From Bacillota bacterium (GTDB lineage: Bacteria > Bacillota > Limnochordia > Darwinibacteriales > Darwinibacteriaceae): a DNA stretch of 34,462 nucleotides. Every line of letters begins with the position of its first letter. The stretch's first letter is position 1. Positions 1-8,433 of this stretch are shown piece after piece. Where the stretch lies: NCBI GenBank assembly GCA_012838305.1, contig DUPN01000021.1, positions 1-34,462 on the forward strand, in the 5' to 3' direction. Position numbers and translations under genes: made by a program. The notes below the pieces were generated by a model. It saw nothing but the letters and a program-made list of their open reading frames with translations, did not search any database and was not told the DNA's origin.

Positions 1-671
1 CGCACACCAGAATCCCCTCAGAATCAAAATGCGCTAAGATGTTCCAAGTAAGCAGAGGGACGGTGCAGCAGGCCTTTGAAGAACTGGTTGCGGAGGATTA
101 CCTGTACAGAGTGCCTAAGAGCGGAACCTACGTCAAACCGCCGATCATTAGGCGTCATTTTCATGTACTACCCAGCTATAGTGAAGATATCCGTGCCCGA
201 GGATTGTGTCCAGGGATCTTACTAGTCGAACTTGCCAAGGAGATACCTAATAGACACATTGCCAAATGCCTGAACCTAAATAGAGATAGCATCGTATGGA
301 AAATCAAACGAGTTCATACCGCGAATGCGGAACCTGTGATTCTATCTACATCGTATGTACCAACCCGGTTAGTGCCAGAATTGACTGAAGACGAGGTGTC
401 AGTTTCGTTATACAAAACGTTAGACTCCAAATATGGGAGTCGACCGACATGGGCACATGAAACATATATCGCAGAAAAAGCAGACAGGATTACTGCATCC
501 CTTTTGAATACTGAAGTGGATACCGCCGTGCTTAAGGCTGAGCGGATCTCTTACTCCAGTGGTGGTCAAATAATGGAGTATACCCTGAGTTTTATTCAAG
601 GAAACCGTTTTGAGATTCACATTGACATCAATGCTCCCTCAGGGCGGAAGGAGAGTGGTGGCGGTGTGTAA
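1..671 (+). CDS. GntR-family transcriptional regulator with UTRA domain (5' truncated)
   Basis: The reading frame is already open at the left edge. Residues encoded from base 3 (RIPSESKCAKMFQVSRGTVQ) match the recognition-helix half of a GntR winged helix, so the ATG at 39 is internal and the true start lies outside the window. The wing (YRVPKSGTYV) is followed by a UTRA effector-binding domain with the family's usual pattern of an 'I.R.....EP' segment, then 'YVP', then a closing beta strand. UTRA regulators of the HutC type typically bind a sugar or sugar phosphate and repress the adjacent catabolic operon. The stop codon overlaps the kinase start by eight bases, so this is probably the local regulator of the kinase/CUT2 operon. 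The ligand is unknown. Confidence 0.9.
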   Translation, partial: HTRIPSESKCAKMFQVSRGTVQQAFEELVAEDYLYRVPKSGTYVKPPIIRRHFHVLPSYSEDIRARGLCPGILLVELAKEIPNRHIAKCLNLNRDSIVWKIKRVHTANAEPVILSTSYVPTRLVPELTEDEVSVSLYKTLDSKYGSRPTWAHETYIAEKADRITASLLNTEVDTAVLKAERISYSSGGQIMEYTLSFIQGNRFEIHIDINAPSGRKESGGGV

Positions 672-2202
672 GGGTATTCTAACAGTAGGCATAGACCTGG
701 GAACGTCCTCGGTCAAGGCGTTAGCTATAGATGAAAACGGTGTTATCCGAGGACAGGCGCAACAGGATTATCCCACCTATAGACCTGCTCCCGACCGGGT
801 AGAGCAAGACCCGAAAGATTGGTGGATTGCTGTCAAGAAGGCCATTGAGGAGCTGGGCGCCAAGGTCGATTTGGGTCAAGTAGCGACAATCGCAATGTCG
901 GGGCAGTTGAATGGACTGGTATTGCTTGACAAAGACCTCAATCCTTTATGTAATTCTGCAATCTGGCTGGATCAGCGTGCAACAGAACAAGCTGATTTCT
1001 TGACGGCTCACTATGGCGATTCCTTACAAAAACTTGCCTTAAGTACACCCGGACCAATTCATGTTCTCAGCAAACTTCTTTGGTATAAAGACAATCAGTC
1101 AAACCTGTTGGATCGGACGCACAAAATCGTGTTTGCAAAGGATTTCATTACTCTGCGCCTAGCAGGTGTTTGCGTCACGGATAAGAGCGATGCTGGCGCA
1201 GCGTTCATGTTGGATTTGGAAAAACGAGATTGGGCTTGGGAACTCCTGTCTGAACTTGGCATTTCGTCGTCCATTTTGCCCTCTTTGCACGAGTCACCCG
1301 AGTTGGTGGGTCGCGTAACTGCTGATTGCGCCAATGAAACTGGGTTGAAGGCAGGTATTTCGGTAGTGGTCGGAGCAGGTGATATGGCTGCTTTAGCTAT
1401 AGGGACAGGCGTGACGACGCCTGATACCGCATGCGCAACCATTGGCACTGCCGGCCATGTGGCCTATTATCAAGAGATGGTTCCCGAGCAACTACCCTCA
1501 GGCTTATTCCTGATGTGCCATGCAGTGCCGGGCAAGTATTTCCTTCACGGATTGGTGATGACCGGCGGATACTCCTTAACGTGGTTTGTTGAGAATTTCA
1601 TACATGCAGAGAACACGCAGACAGCTTCGGAGAAAGCAAATGCTTACCGTATCCTGCTTGATCAAGCAGCTGAAGTGCCGGCGGGGAGCAATGGCCTAAT
1701 CTTTCTTCCGTTTCTTCAGGGGGCCTCTACTCCGTACAACAATCCCGATGCCAAAGCATGTTTCGCGGGAATAACTGCTTCCGCGACCAAAGCAATGTTT
1801 GCCCGGGCAATTTTGGAAGGAGTTGCCTATAACTTCAGAGATTCTTTTGAACTTCTGCAACAGATGGGTAGAAGGCCCAAACGGATAACAGTTGGAGAGG
1901 GGGGGAGTCGTCATCCTCTATGGCCGACGATTGTAGCAAGCGTTTTGGGCTTCCCTGTCAGTATGCTCACAGAATTGGAGTCATCGGCTTTCGGGGCAGC
2001 GATTATTGCCGGTGTGGCCGTCGGAGTGTGGCCGTCCTTCTCTGATGCATCACATAAGGCTATTCAAGTAGCAGACCATATTGCACCTGACCTAGAGGAT
2101 CACAGTGAGTACACGAAAAAATATCGCCTTTATCAGCAAGTTTATGCTGCAATGGAACCCTTATATTCTGACATGACGGTAGCAAACCAGAAGGGAGTTT
2201 AA
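664..2202 (+). CDS. FGGY-family carbohydrate kinase (xylulokinase-like)
   Basis: The protein has 512 residues, a normal FGGY length. The N-terminal phosphate loop GIDLGTSSVKAL is at residues 9-20. The putative catalytic aspartate is D240 in GAGDMAALAIGTG, and the C-terminal ATPase fold carries GGSRHPLW. It should phosphorylate a ketose or polyol with ATP; xylulokinase is the closest pattern I recognise, but FGGY specificity cannot be read from motifs. GTG at 664 is chosen because GGAAGGAG (646-653) lies ten bases upstream; GTG 655/658 and an upstream TTG at 610 are less well placed. It overlaps the regulator by eight bases and is followed after three bases by the creatininase-like gene, so the three are probably co-transcribed. 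Confidence 0.9.
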   Translation: MCKGILTVGIDLGTSSVKALAIDENGVIRGQAQQDYPTYRPAPDRVEQDPKDWWIAVKKAIEELGAKVDLGQVATIAMSGQLNGLVLLDKDLNPLCNSAIWLDQRATEQADFLTAHYGDSLQKLALSTPGPIHVLSKLLWYKDNQSNLLDRTHKIVFAKDFITLRLAGVCVTDKSDAGAAFMLDLEKRDWAWELLSELGISSSILPSLHESPELVGRVTADCANETGLKAGISVVVGAGDMAALAIGTGVTTPDTACATIGTAGHVAYYQEMVPEQLPSGLFLMCHAVPGKYFLHGLVMTGGYSLTWFVENFIHAENTQTASEKANAYRILLDQAAEVPAGSNGLIFLPFLQGASTPYNNPDAKACFAGITASATKAMFARAILEGVAYNFRDSFELLQQMGRRPKRITVGEGGSRHPLWPTIVASVLGFPVSMLTELESSAFGAAIIAGVAVGVWPSFSDASHKAIQVADHIAPDLEDHSEYTKKYRLYQQVYAAMEPLYSDMTVANQKGV

Positions 2203-2205
2203 TGT

Positions 2206-2976
2206 ATGACTAAGGACCATTCACCTTACGAACTGGAGTACATGACGAGACCGGAGGCGGCGGAGTGCTTCTCAAAATGGAAAACTGCGATTTTGCCAAT
2301 AGGCGCCACAGAACAGCATGGTCCTCATTTACCTCTGGGAACGGATTCCTTTATCGCACACCATGTCGCTGTCAAACTTGCGGAAAGAGTTCAGGCTGTG
2401 GTTTTGCCTGTTTTGCCCATGAGCTATTCTTGGGTTTGGAGGGACATACCGGGGTCCATGGTGCTGTCGGTTGATACTGTGAAGAACACCATCAAGGAGA
2501 TTGCCCATAGCTTACACCGTCAAGGTTGTGATCGGCTTGTAGTTTTTAGCGGTCATGGCGCCAATGACTCCGCCATGAAATACGCTGGCCGTGAGTTGGC
2601 GGATGAGATCCCGTTGGAAGTCTATTACTTCGTGTACCCCAATCTGCAACAGATCGCTAAGCGGTATGCGAAAGCCCCGCTTTGGCACGGCATGTTCCAT
2701 GCTTGCGAGTTCGAAACGTCTTGGATCCTTGCCATTCGGCCCGATCTATGTCATATGGACAAAGCTGTGGCGGAGTATCCGCCTGATGACGATGCTTTTC
2801 TATATCATTATTCGTCTTTGCCCATGGGTGCTCTAAGTTCAAGCGGCGTCTATGGTGATGCTACAAAGGCTACCAGAGAAAAAGGGGAGGTGACTTTGGG
2901 AGAAATCATTGAGTACATGGTTGATGTACTGGACAGGTCTGATTCTGTGAAAGACGTTTATAAGGGAGGAAAATGA
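2206..2976 (+). CDS. Creatininase-family metal-dependent amidohydrolase
   Basis: The protein has 256 residues with the creatininase fold signature. Probable metal ligands are E36, H38 and D47 in ATEQHGPHLPLGTD, followed by SGHGAN (H117) and the HACEFETS box (165-172). The family hydrolyses cyclic or linear amides (creatinine, formamides, mycofactocin precursor) and has many uncharacterised members inside sugar operons. No creatine pathway is nearby. Its position between a sugar kinase and a CUT2 importer suggests it acts on a carbohydrate-derived amide or lactone, but that is inference. It shares the four-base ATGA overlap with the binding-protein gene that follows. Cytoplasmic; no signal peptide. 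Confidence 0.88.
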   Translation: MTKDHSPYELEYMTRPEAAECFSKWKTAILPIGATEQHGPHLPLGTDSFIAHHVAVKLAERVQAVVLPVLPMSYSWVWRDIPGSMVLSVDTVKNTIKEIAHSLHRQGCDRLVVFSGHGANDSAMKYAGRELADEIPLEVYYFVYPNLQQIAKRYAKAPLWHGMFHACEFETSWILAIRPDLCHMDKAVAEYPPDDDAFLYHYSSLPMGALSSSGVYGDATKATREKGEVTLGEIIEYMVDVLDRSDSVKDVYKGGK

Positions 2977-4088
2977 AGAAGATGAGACGATTGCACATTC
3001 TGTTCACTGTGTTACTGCTTGTCCTGTTGGCGTCAAACGGTGTGCTGTTAGCTCAGTCTGCGGGCGAGATAAGTTCGGCGACAGAAGTACTGGGCTGGGA
3101 ATATGTAATATCCATTAGCGATGAAATGGTGGATACCTCGGCATTTGTCAAGGCTCCGCCATACAGAATTGGCTTCTTGACTGGGTTCCAGGGTAATACA
3201 TGGGCAATCCAGTTTACGAGGGAGCTATTTGAAGAAGCAGAAAAGTATGGTGACTTAATCGCAGAAATAGTGCATCTTGACGCTAACTTGGAAATCCCAA
3301 GACAGATTTCTTCGCTAGAGGACGTAGTGGCTAAGGGCGTGGACGCCATCGTGATTGATCCTGTGTCACCTACGGCTTTGGGCGGAGTCCTGGAAATGAT
3401 AAAGCAGAAAAACATTCCAGTTATTGCCGCTAGCAGTCAGATACCCCTGGAGCAAGTTACTGCCTGGGTCGGACGTAACGACTATGAGTACGGCAAGGTT
3501 ACGGCTATTTGGTTAGCGGAGAAAATGGGTTACAGCGGCAACATTATTGCTCTTTCGGGTGTCGCGGGCAATCCCGTTGCCGAGGAACGCTGGAAAGGTG
3601 CCAAAGACGTTTTCGATCAACACCCAGGGATCAAAGTGTTAACTAGACAATTCGCAGAATGGGGATTTGCTCAAGCCAAAGGAGTTATGGCCAGTCTGCT
3701 GCCAGCTTACCCTCAGATTGATGGTGTGTGGTCAGGCGGCGGAGCCATGACCCAAGGTGCGATGCAGGCATTCCAGGATGCAGGAAGAGAACTGGTGCCG
3801 ATGGTAGGAGAGGCTAACAATGGTTTTCTCCTGGACTGGATGAAGGCAAGTGATCAAGGATTTGAGAGCATTGCATTCAATAACCCGACCAACCACACAG
3901 CCATTGCTCTAAGGTTAGCTTTGAAGGCACTCCGGGGAGAGCCAATTCCCATCAGGGTAGACGCTAATGCGCCTTACATCCTGAATCTCGATACCGCCAA
4001 GCTCTATGCACGTCCGGATCTTGCAGATGGGTATTGGGTTGGCACATCGCTCAGTGAAGAAACGCTGAAGGAAATGTGGAGCGAATAA
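2973..4088 (+). CDS. CUT2 sugar ABC transporter substrate-binding protein (RbsB-like)
   Basis: The protein has 371 residues. It begins with a positively charged and then hydrophobic signal segment (MKKMRRLHILFTVLLLVLLA), with probable cleavage shortly after LLAQS. No lipobox cysteine is evident. The mature part is a type-I periplasmic-binding-protein fold, with IGFLTGFQGNTWA near the start and GVDAIVIDPVSPTAL marking the first lobe. It delivers a sugar to the permeases encoded downstream. The start at 2973 overlaps the previous stop as ATGA, with GGGAGG three bases upstream; the ATG at 2982 is a possible alternative. A strong stem-loop follows the stop codon. The ligand is unknown. Confidence 0.9.
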   Translation: MKKMRRLHILFTVLLLVLLASNGVLLAQSAGEISSATEVLGWEYVISISDEMVDTSAFVKAPPYRIGFLTGFQGNTWAIQFTRELFEEAEKYGDLIAEIVHLDANLEIPRQISSLEDVVAKGVDAIVIDPVSPTALGGVLEMIKQKNIPVIAASSQIPLEQVTAWVGRNDYEYGKVTAIWLAEKMGYSGNIIALSGVAGNPVAEERWKGAKDVFDQHPGIKVLTRQFAEWGFAQAKGVMASLLPAYPQIDGVWSGGGAMTQGAMQAFQDAGRELVPMVGEANNGFLLDWMKASDQGFESIAFNNPTNHTAIALRLALKALRGEPIPIRVDANAPYILNLDTAKLYARPDLADGYWVGTSLSEETLKEMWSE

Positions 4089-4107
4089 TACGTCTGGTGT
4101 GTTTTGA

Positions 4108-4138
4108 GGGGAGAATGCACTTTTTGTGCATTTTCCCC
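4108..4138 (+). promoter_or_regulatory. Intercistronic stem-loop after the CUT2 binding-protein gene
   Basis: A 13-bp stem (4108-4120 with 4126-4138, one G·U pair) closes a five-T loop. It starts 20 bases after the binding-protein stop and ends just before the ATPase ribosome-binding site. No U-run follows, so it is not a classical terminator. Such hairpins commonly protect the upstream message from 3' decay and raise binding-protein output over the membrane subunits. That role is inferred here. Confidence 0.75.
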
Positions 4139-4158
4139 ATTACAAAAGAGGTGTGTGC

Positions 4159-5667
4159 ATGGAAAACAGACGATGCCTACTAAAAATGGTGGATGTTGCA
4201 AAGAGCTTTCCAGGGGTTAAGGCGCTTGATGGAGTGAACTTCAGTCTTGAGGAAGGCGAAATACATGCTTTGGTTGGAGAAAACGGAGCTGGCAAGACAA
4301 CGCTTATGAATGTACTGGGGGGTGTACTTAAACCGGATTCGGGACAGATCTTCATTGAGGGCAAGGAAACAGATATCAGCAACCCCCTTGTTGCGCGCGA
4401 ACTCGGGATAGCGTTTATCCACCAAGAATTGAACCTTATTGATGAGCTTTCCGTTATGGAGAACCTCTTCGTTGGCAATGAACCTGTTACGAGAAAAAAG
4501 ACAATTGACTGGAGGGCTATGGAGCAACGCAGTCTCGAAATACTCGAGAAGTTGGGACTGGACCTTGATCCCCACCAAATAGTGAGAAGGCTGCCGATGT
4601 CCCTTAAGCAAATGATTGAGATAGCCAAAGCCTTGGTATTTGAGGCTCAGATCATTGTCATGGATGAACCCACATCATCGTTGACTGAGGGCGAAGCGGA
4701 GATACTTTTTAAGCTAATCAAGAATCTAAAGAGCCACGGTAAAGGAATCATATATATTTCCCATCGTATGGAAGAAATATTCGAGTTGTCCGATAGGATC
4801 ACGGTGCTGCGGAATGGATCTTACATCGCCACCAAGGACACGTCTTCAACAAACCACGACGAGTTGGTTGCCTTAATGATCGGTGGAGATCCCGGACAGC
4901 ATTTCCACAAAGACGAAAGTCTTAGGAAGGACGTAGTCTTGGACATTCGGAATCTCTCAGGTCATGATCTGGTAAAAGATATCACTTTACAGGTCAGAGC
5001 AGGAGAGATTTTGGGTATCGCAGGCTTAGTTGGAGCCGGCCGAACGGAATTGTTGGAAACCGTTTTTGGCATTTATCCGCCGCGCAAAGGGGAGATCTCC
5101 TTTCTGGGCAAGCCGTTTAAACCCTCTTCGCCTCGAGCATCTATTAAGGCAGGTATTGCCTATGTGCCCGAAGATCGAGTGGCGAAAGGACTATTTCTAG
5201 ATTTTGATCTTTACGAGAACATTGCTTTGGTGAAGTCTGAACGAGACGCAATTTATGGTCATACCCATCTTCCAAAAATGCGCACAGAAATGAACCCTGT
5301 CATAGGTACTATGGGCATAAGGACGCCCTCTCCGCGTCAACAAGTAAAGAATTTGAGCGGAGGCAACCGTCAGAAAGTTATTCTAGCCCGCTGGGTTTAT
5401 GCTGGAATGCGCGTGCTTTTGATCAACGAGCCAACGAGGGGTATTGACGTAGGTGCCAAGTCGGAGATATACCAACTGCTCAAGAGACTCAATCGCGAAG
5501 GAGTGGCGATTGTGATGGTTTCTTCGGATCTGTCTGAGATATTCGGTGTCAGCCATCGTATTGCTGTGATGCATGAAGGACGCATAGTCGCTGTCTACGA
5601 CGCTGATCAAACCGATCGGCAGCAGGTCTTAAGTAACATGACCGGCCTAATTCACAGTAAGGTATAG
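4159..5667 (+). CDS. CUT2 sugar ABC transporter ATP-binding protein (RbsA-like, two nucleotide-binding domains)
   Basis: The 502-residue protein has two tandem ATPase domains, as in RbsA/MglA. Domain 1 has Walker A GENGAGKTT and Walker B IVMDEPTSSLT. Domain 2 has the degenerate P-loop GLVGAGRTELL usual for this family and a good signature, LSGGNRQKVILARW. Two departures are visible: the domain-1 signature reads LPMSLKQMIEIAKAL in place of the LSVGQQQ-type motif, and domain-2 Walker B reads LLINEPTRGID with Asn where Asp is usual. It energises uptake through the two downstream permeases. ATG 4159 is chosen because AAAGAGGTG lies just upstream; a GTG at 4126 would place the start inside the hairpin. 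Confidence 0.93.
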   Translation: MENRRCLLKMVDVAKSFPGVKALDGVNFSLEEGEIHALVGENGAGKTTLMNVLGGVLKPDSGQIFIEGKETDISNPLVARELGIAFIHQELNLIDELSVMENLFVGNEPVTRKKTIDWRAMEQRSLEILEKLGLDLDPHQIVRRLPMSLKQMIEIAKALVFEAQIIVMDEPTSSLTEGEAEILFKLIKNLKSHGKGIIYISHRMEEIFELSDRITVLRNGSYIATKDTSSTNHDELVALMIGGDPGQHFHKDESLRKDVVLDIRNLSGHDLVKDITLQVRAGEILGIAGLVGAGRTELLETVFGIYPPRKGEISFLGKPFKPSSPRASIKAGIAYVPEDRVAKGLFLDFDLYENIALVKSERDAIYGHTHLPKMRTEMNPVIGTMGIRTPSPRQQVKNLSGGNRQKVILARWVYAGMRVLLINEPTRGIDVGAKSEIYQLLKRLNREGVAIVMVSSDLSEIFGVSHRIAVMHEGRIVAVYDADQTDRQQVLSNMTGLIHSKV

Positions 5668-5681
5668 ATTGAGGTGTTTGT

Positions 5682-6650
5682 ATGCGCAGAGTAAAGTCGA
5701 TTAGTGATTCCAAGAGGCAGCTCATCACACTCTATCTGACGGTCTTGGGAATGTATGCAATACCAGCCTTGTTCTCAGCACCCTTTCGGAGTGTCCAAAA
5801 TGCAACCAATATATTGAACCAGGCGGCACCGATCGGGTTTGTCGCCTTAGGCCAGACATTTCCTATTCTGATTGGAGGAATTGACCTCTCTGTTGGCTCC
5901 GTGGTAAGTCTAACGACGGCACTAGCAGCCGTTTATATGGCTACATCCGGAGGCATTTTCACAGGAGTTTGTCTTTGTCTGTTTGCCGCAGCTGTGGTAG
6001 GGCTGGTTAACGGTTTGGTCATAAACAAACTAAGGGTTGAACCTTTGATCGCTACGCTAGGAACGACCGGAGTGGTAAGCGGTATCACGCTTGCCATTAT
6101 GCCGTATCCAGGGGGCTATGTTCCTTCGGGGTTCACTAATTGGTGGTCTTACCGGGTCTTTGGGTTCTTCCCTTTGGCTTTTGTGTACTTCTTGGTAGGT
6201 CTTTTGATCTGCCATCTCATCCTAAACTTTACTAGATTTGGACGCCGAGTCTATGCATTGGGCGGAGACGAGCACAAGGCATCGGTCGCAGGTATCAAGG
6301 TCAAACGGATCAAAATGGGTGTTTACGTTCTAAGTTCGGTTTTCGCTTCCATAGGTGGTTTGGCGTTAGCTGCTCGGATGCGTTCCGGTGACCCCTTAGC
6401 AGGTAACCCGTTCACACTCTCTTCCATTGCGGCTGTTATAGTCGGCGGGACCAGTTTCACAGGTGGAGTTGGCGGGGTGATCGGCACGGCTGCAGGGGTG
6501 GCGATAATGGGCCTTTTAAGCGTCATTCTCAACATCTACGGAATATCCCCATTCTTTCAGAACGTATTAGCAGGGCTGATTGTTGTAGCGGCCGTTGTCT
6601 TTAATTCCATCCGATCAAGGTCGATACTTCAGGCGAAAGGACGTCAGTGA
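5682..6650 (+). CDS. CUT2 sugar ABC transporter permease (RbsC-like) 1
   Basis: The 322-residue integral membrane protein has the BPD_transp_2 pattern. It consists of a run of hydrophobic helices with the hallmark GGIDLSVGSVVSLT near residue 70 and a GGTSFTGGVGGVIGT loop in the C-terminal part. It forms the membrane channel with the following permease. The start is preceded by GAGGTG at a normal distance, 14 bases after the ATPase stop. Its stop codon directly abuts the next ATG, so the two permeases are translationally coupled. Confidence 0.92.
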   Translation: MRRVKSISDSKRQLITLYLTVLGMYAIPALFSAPFRSVQNATNILNQAAPIGFVALGQTFPILIGGIDLSVGSVVSLTTALAAVYMATSGGIFTGVCLCLFAAAVVGLVNGLVINKLRVEPLIATLGTTGVVSGITLAIMPYPGGYVPSGFTNWWSYRVFGFFPLAFVYFLVGLLICHLILNFTRFGRRVYALGGDEHKASVAGIKVKRIKMGVYVLSSVFASIGGLALAARMRSGDPLAGNPFTLSSIAAVIVGGTSFTGGVGGVIGTAAGVAIMGLLSVILNIYGISPFFQNVLAGLIVVAAVVFNSIRSRSILQAKGRQ

Positions 6651-7658
6651 ATGAGAATCTCTGTTGTACGTAAACTGGGCAGGACGGGTCTGATTTATAT
6701 ATCTTTAGTCATCGTGTTGTGTGTCTTGTTGGCGGCTTCAGGAATTCTTATCCCCGACACGCTTAAGGCGACACACCTTTTGGAGATCGCTCGCCAAAGT
6801 GTACCCTTGGGAATCACCTCTCTAGGGCAGACCCTGGTTATTCTGTCGGGAGGAATCGATCTATCTGTGGGTGAAATGATGACTTTGGCGAATATTGTGG
6901 GAGCGGATCTAATGCGGGGCAAGGATGAAATGGCCTTGAAGGCCATTCTCGTGGTCTCGCTGCTGGGGCTTGTTCTAGGAGGTATTAATGGCTGGGTTAT
7001 TGCGCAGACTGACGTTCCTCCCCTAGTAATGACTTTCGGTATGGGATCAATTGTGAAGGGCGCATATCTTCTTTATTGTGGCGGTGCGCCAAAGGGTTCT
7101 GTTTCCCCGATTCTGCGTACATTAGGTTCGGGAAGACTGGGGATAGTTCCGATCTCTCCACTGCTTTTTCTTGGCTTGTTCGGTGTTCTGCTTTTTTTCT
7201 CCAAAAGGACTACATGGGGAAGATCAACCTTTTACATCGGTAACAATTCCAAAGCAGCCTATTATGCAGGGATCCCAACAAAGTGGCGTTTAGTGTTGAT
7301 TTACGCGATCAGTGGGCTGATGGCTGTTTTTTCGGGCTTGATACTATCGGGATATATCGGCATAGCCAACTTTAGCGTTGGTGGAGATGCTTACAACATG
7401 AACTCTGTTGCAGCGGGGGTAGTCGGCGGTAACACCTTTAATGGACAAGGTGGATTGGGCGGTGCAGTACTGGGTTCGCTGATTATCACTTTGCTTACAA
7501 GCCTGATGACGTCTCTCGGAATAGGGCAAGCGGGCAAATCTGTCATGCAGGGAGTCGTTATTACCTTGATGGTCGCACTTTATACTTCACAAACCGACCT
7601 GGTGGGTAAGCTGAAGAGGTTCTATAAAGAAAGAGGGAGACGCCATGTTCCACAGTGA
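6651..7658 (+). CDS. CUT2 sugar ABC transporter permease (RbsC-like) 2
   Basis: This second, divergent 335-residue permease of the same family has GGIDLSVGEMMTLAN near residue 70 and GGNTFNGQGGLGGAVLGS in the C-terminal half. Two non-identical permeases next to one RbsA-like ATPase imply a heterodimeric channel, a common arrangement in Firmicutes CUT2 systems. It starts immediately after the previous stop (AAAGGACG upstream) and overlaps the following dehydrogenase gene by 14 bases. Confidence 0.92.
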   Translation: MRISVVRKLGRTGLIYISLVIVLCVLLAASGILIPDTLKATHLLEIARQSVPLGITSLGQTLVILSGGIDLSVGEMMTLANIVGADLMRGKDEMALKAILVVSLLGLVLGGINGWVIAQTDVPPLVMTFGMGSIVKGAYLLYCGGAPKGSVSPILRTLGSGRLGIVPISPLLFLGLFGVLLFFSKRTTWGRSTFYIGNNSKAAYYAGIPTKWRLVLIYAISGLMAVFSGLILSGYIGIANFSVGGDAYNMNSVAAGVVGGNTFNGQGGLGGAVLGSLIITLLTSLMTSLGIGQAGKSVMQGVVITLMVALYTSQTDLVGKLKRFYKERGRRHVPQ

Positions 7659-8433
7659 CCTGCAAGGAAAGGTTGCACTTATAACAGGGGTAAGTTCCGG
7701 CATTGGAAAAGCTTTGGCTCTCGCGCTGTACCGCGCAGGGGCAAGAATCGCTGGTTGTGCCCTGGATGGAGAGGGGCTTGAAACCCTTCGAAAGGATTTG
7801 GGCGGATCATATCTGGCTGAGGTCGATATTACTGATCAGACGGCGTTCCAGGACTTCTTTGGTGTTGCCACCGATCGCCTGGGATTGGCAGAGATCGTGA
7901 TTGCAAATGCAGGTGTAACAGATAGAAAACACCGATCTATAGCTGATCTGCCTATCGACGTGTGGCGAGCTATCATTGAGACAAACCTTACGGGAACGTT
8001 CATTACTCTGAAGACTGTTTTGCCCGAGTTGGCTCATGCAAGACGCGGTAACATTGCCGTTATAACGTCGCTATTGGGACAGAAGGGCTATGCCGCTGCT
8101 AACGATAGCGCCTATTGTGCCTCCAAGTTCGGTATTGAGGGACTTGTGGAGGTGGCCGCGGCTGAGTTCAGCAGACCATTCGGCTTGAACATTAACACGG
8201 TTTTCCCAGCTGCAAAAGTAGACACTGGTTTTTTCAGCCACTTAACAGAAGATGCCCGTAGTGAGCTTGCTCCTCCAGAAATTTTGAATGAGCTCGTACT
8301 TTATCTCTCTGCCTTGCCTCCATTTTCTCTTTCGGGTCACCAACTTAACGGAAAACGATGGGTAACGGATGCAAGTTACAGGGATGAAATCGCGAGGACA
8401 ATATCTAACAATAGAAAGGCTGATGACGTGTGA
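7645..8433 (+). CDS. Short-chain dehydrogenase/reductase (SDR)
   Basis: The 262-residue classical SDR has a Rossmann TGVSSGIG nucleotide loop (14-21), NAG at 88-90 and the catalytic set S142, Y157 and K161 (YCASK). Hydrophobic LALALYRAGARIAGCAL follows the glycine loop, and no acidic residue is obvious at the exact end of beta-2, so cofactor preference is unclear. It should oxidise or reduce a hydroxyl/keto group of the imported sugar. It overlaps the upstream permease by 14 bases and the downstream hydrolase by four (GTGA), which ties it to this operon. The C-terminal loop that sets substrate specificity does not match any subfamily I know. Confidence 0.9.
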   Translation: MFHSDLQGKVALITGVSSGIGKALALALYRAGARIAGCALDGEGLETLRKDLGGSYLAEVDITDQTAFQDFFGVATDRLGLAEIVIANAGVTDRKHRSIADLPIDVWRAIIETNLTGTFITLKTVLPELAHARRGNIAVITSLLGQKGYAAANDSAYCASKFGIEGLVEVAAAEFSRPFGLNINTVFPAAKVDTGFFSHLTEDARSELAPPEILNELVLYLSALPPFSLSGHQLNGKRWVTDASYRDEIARTISNNRKADDV

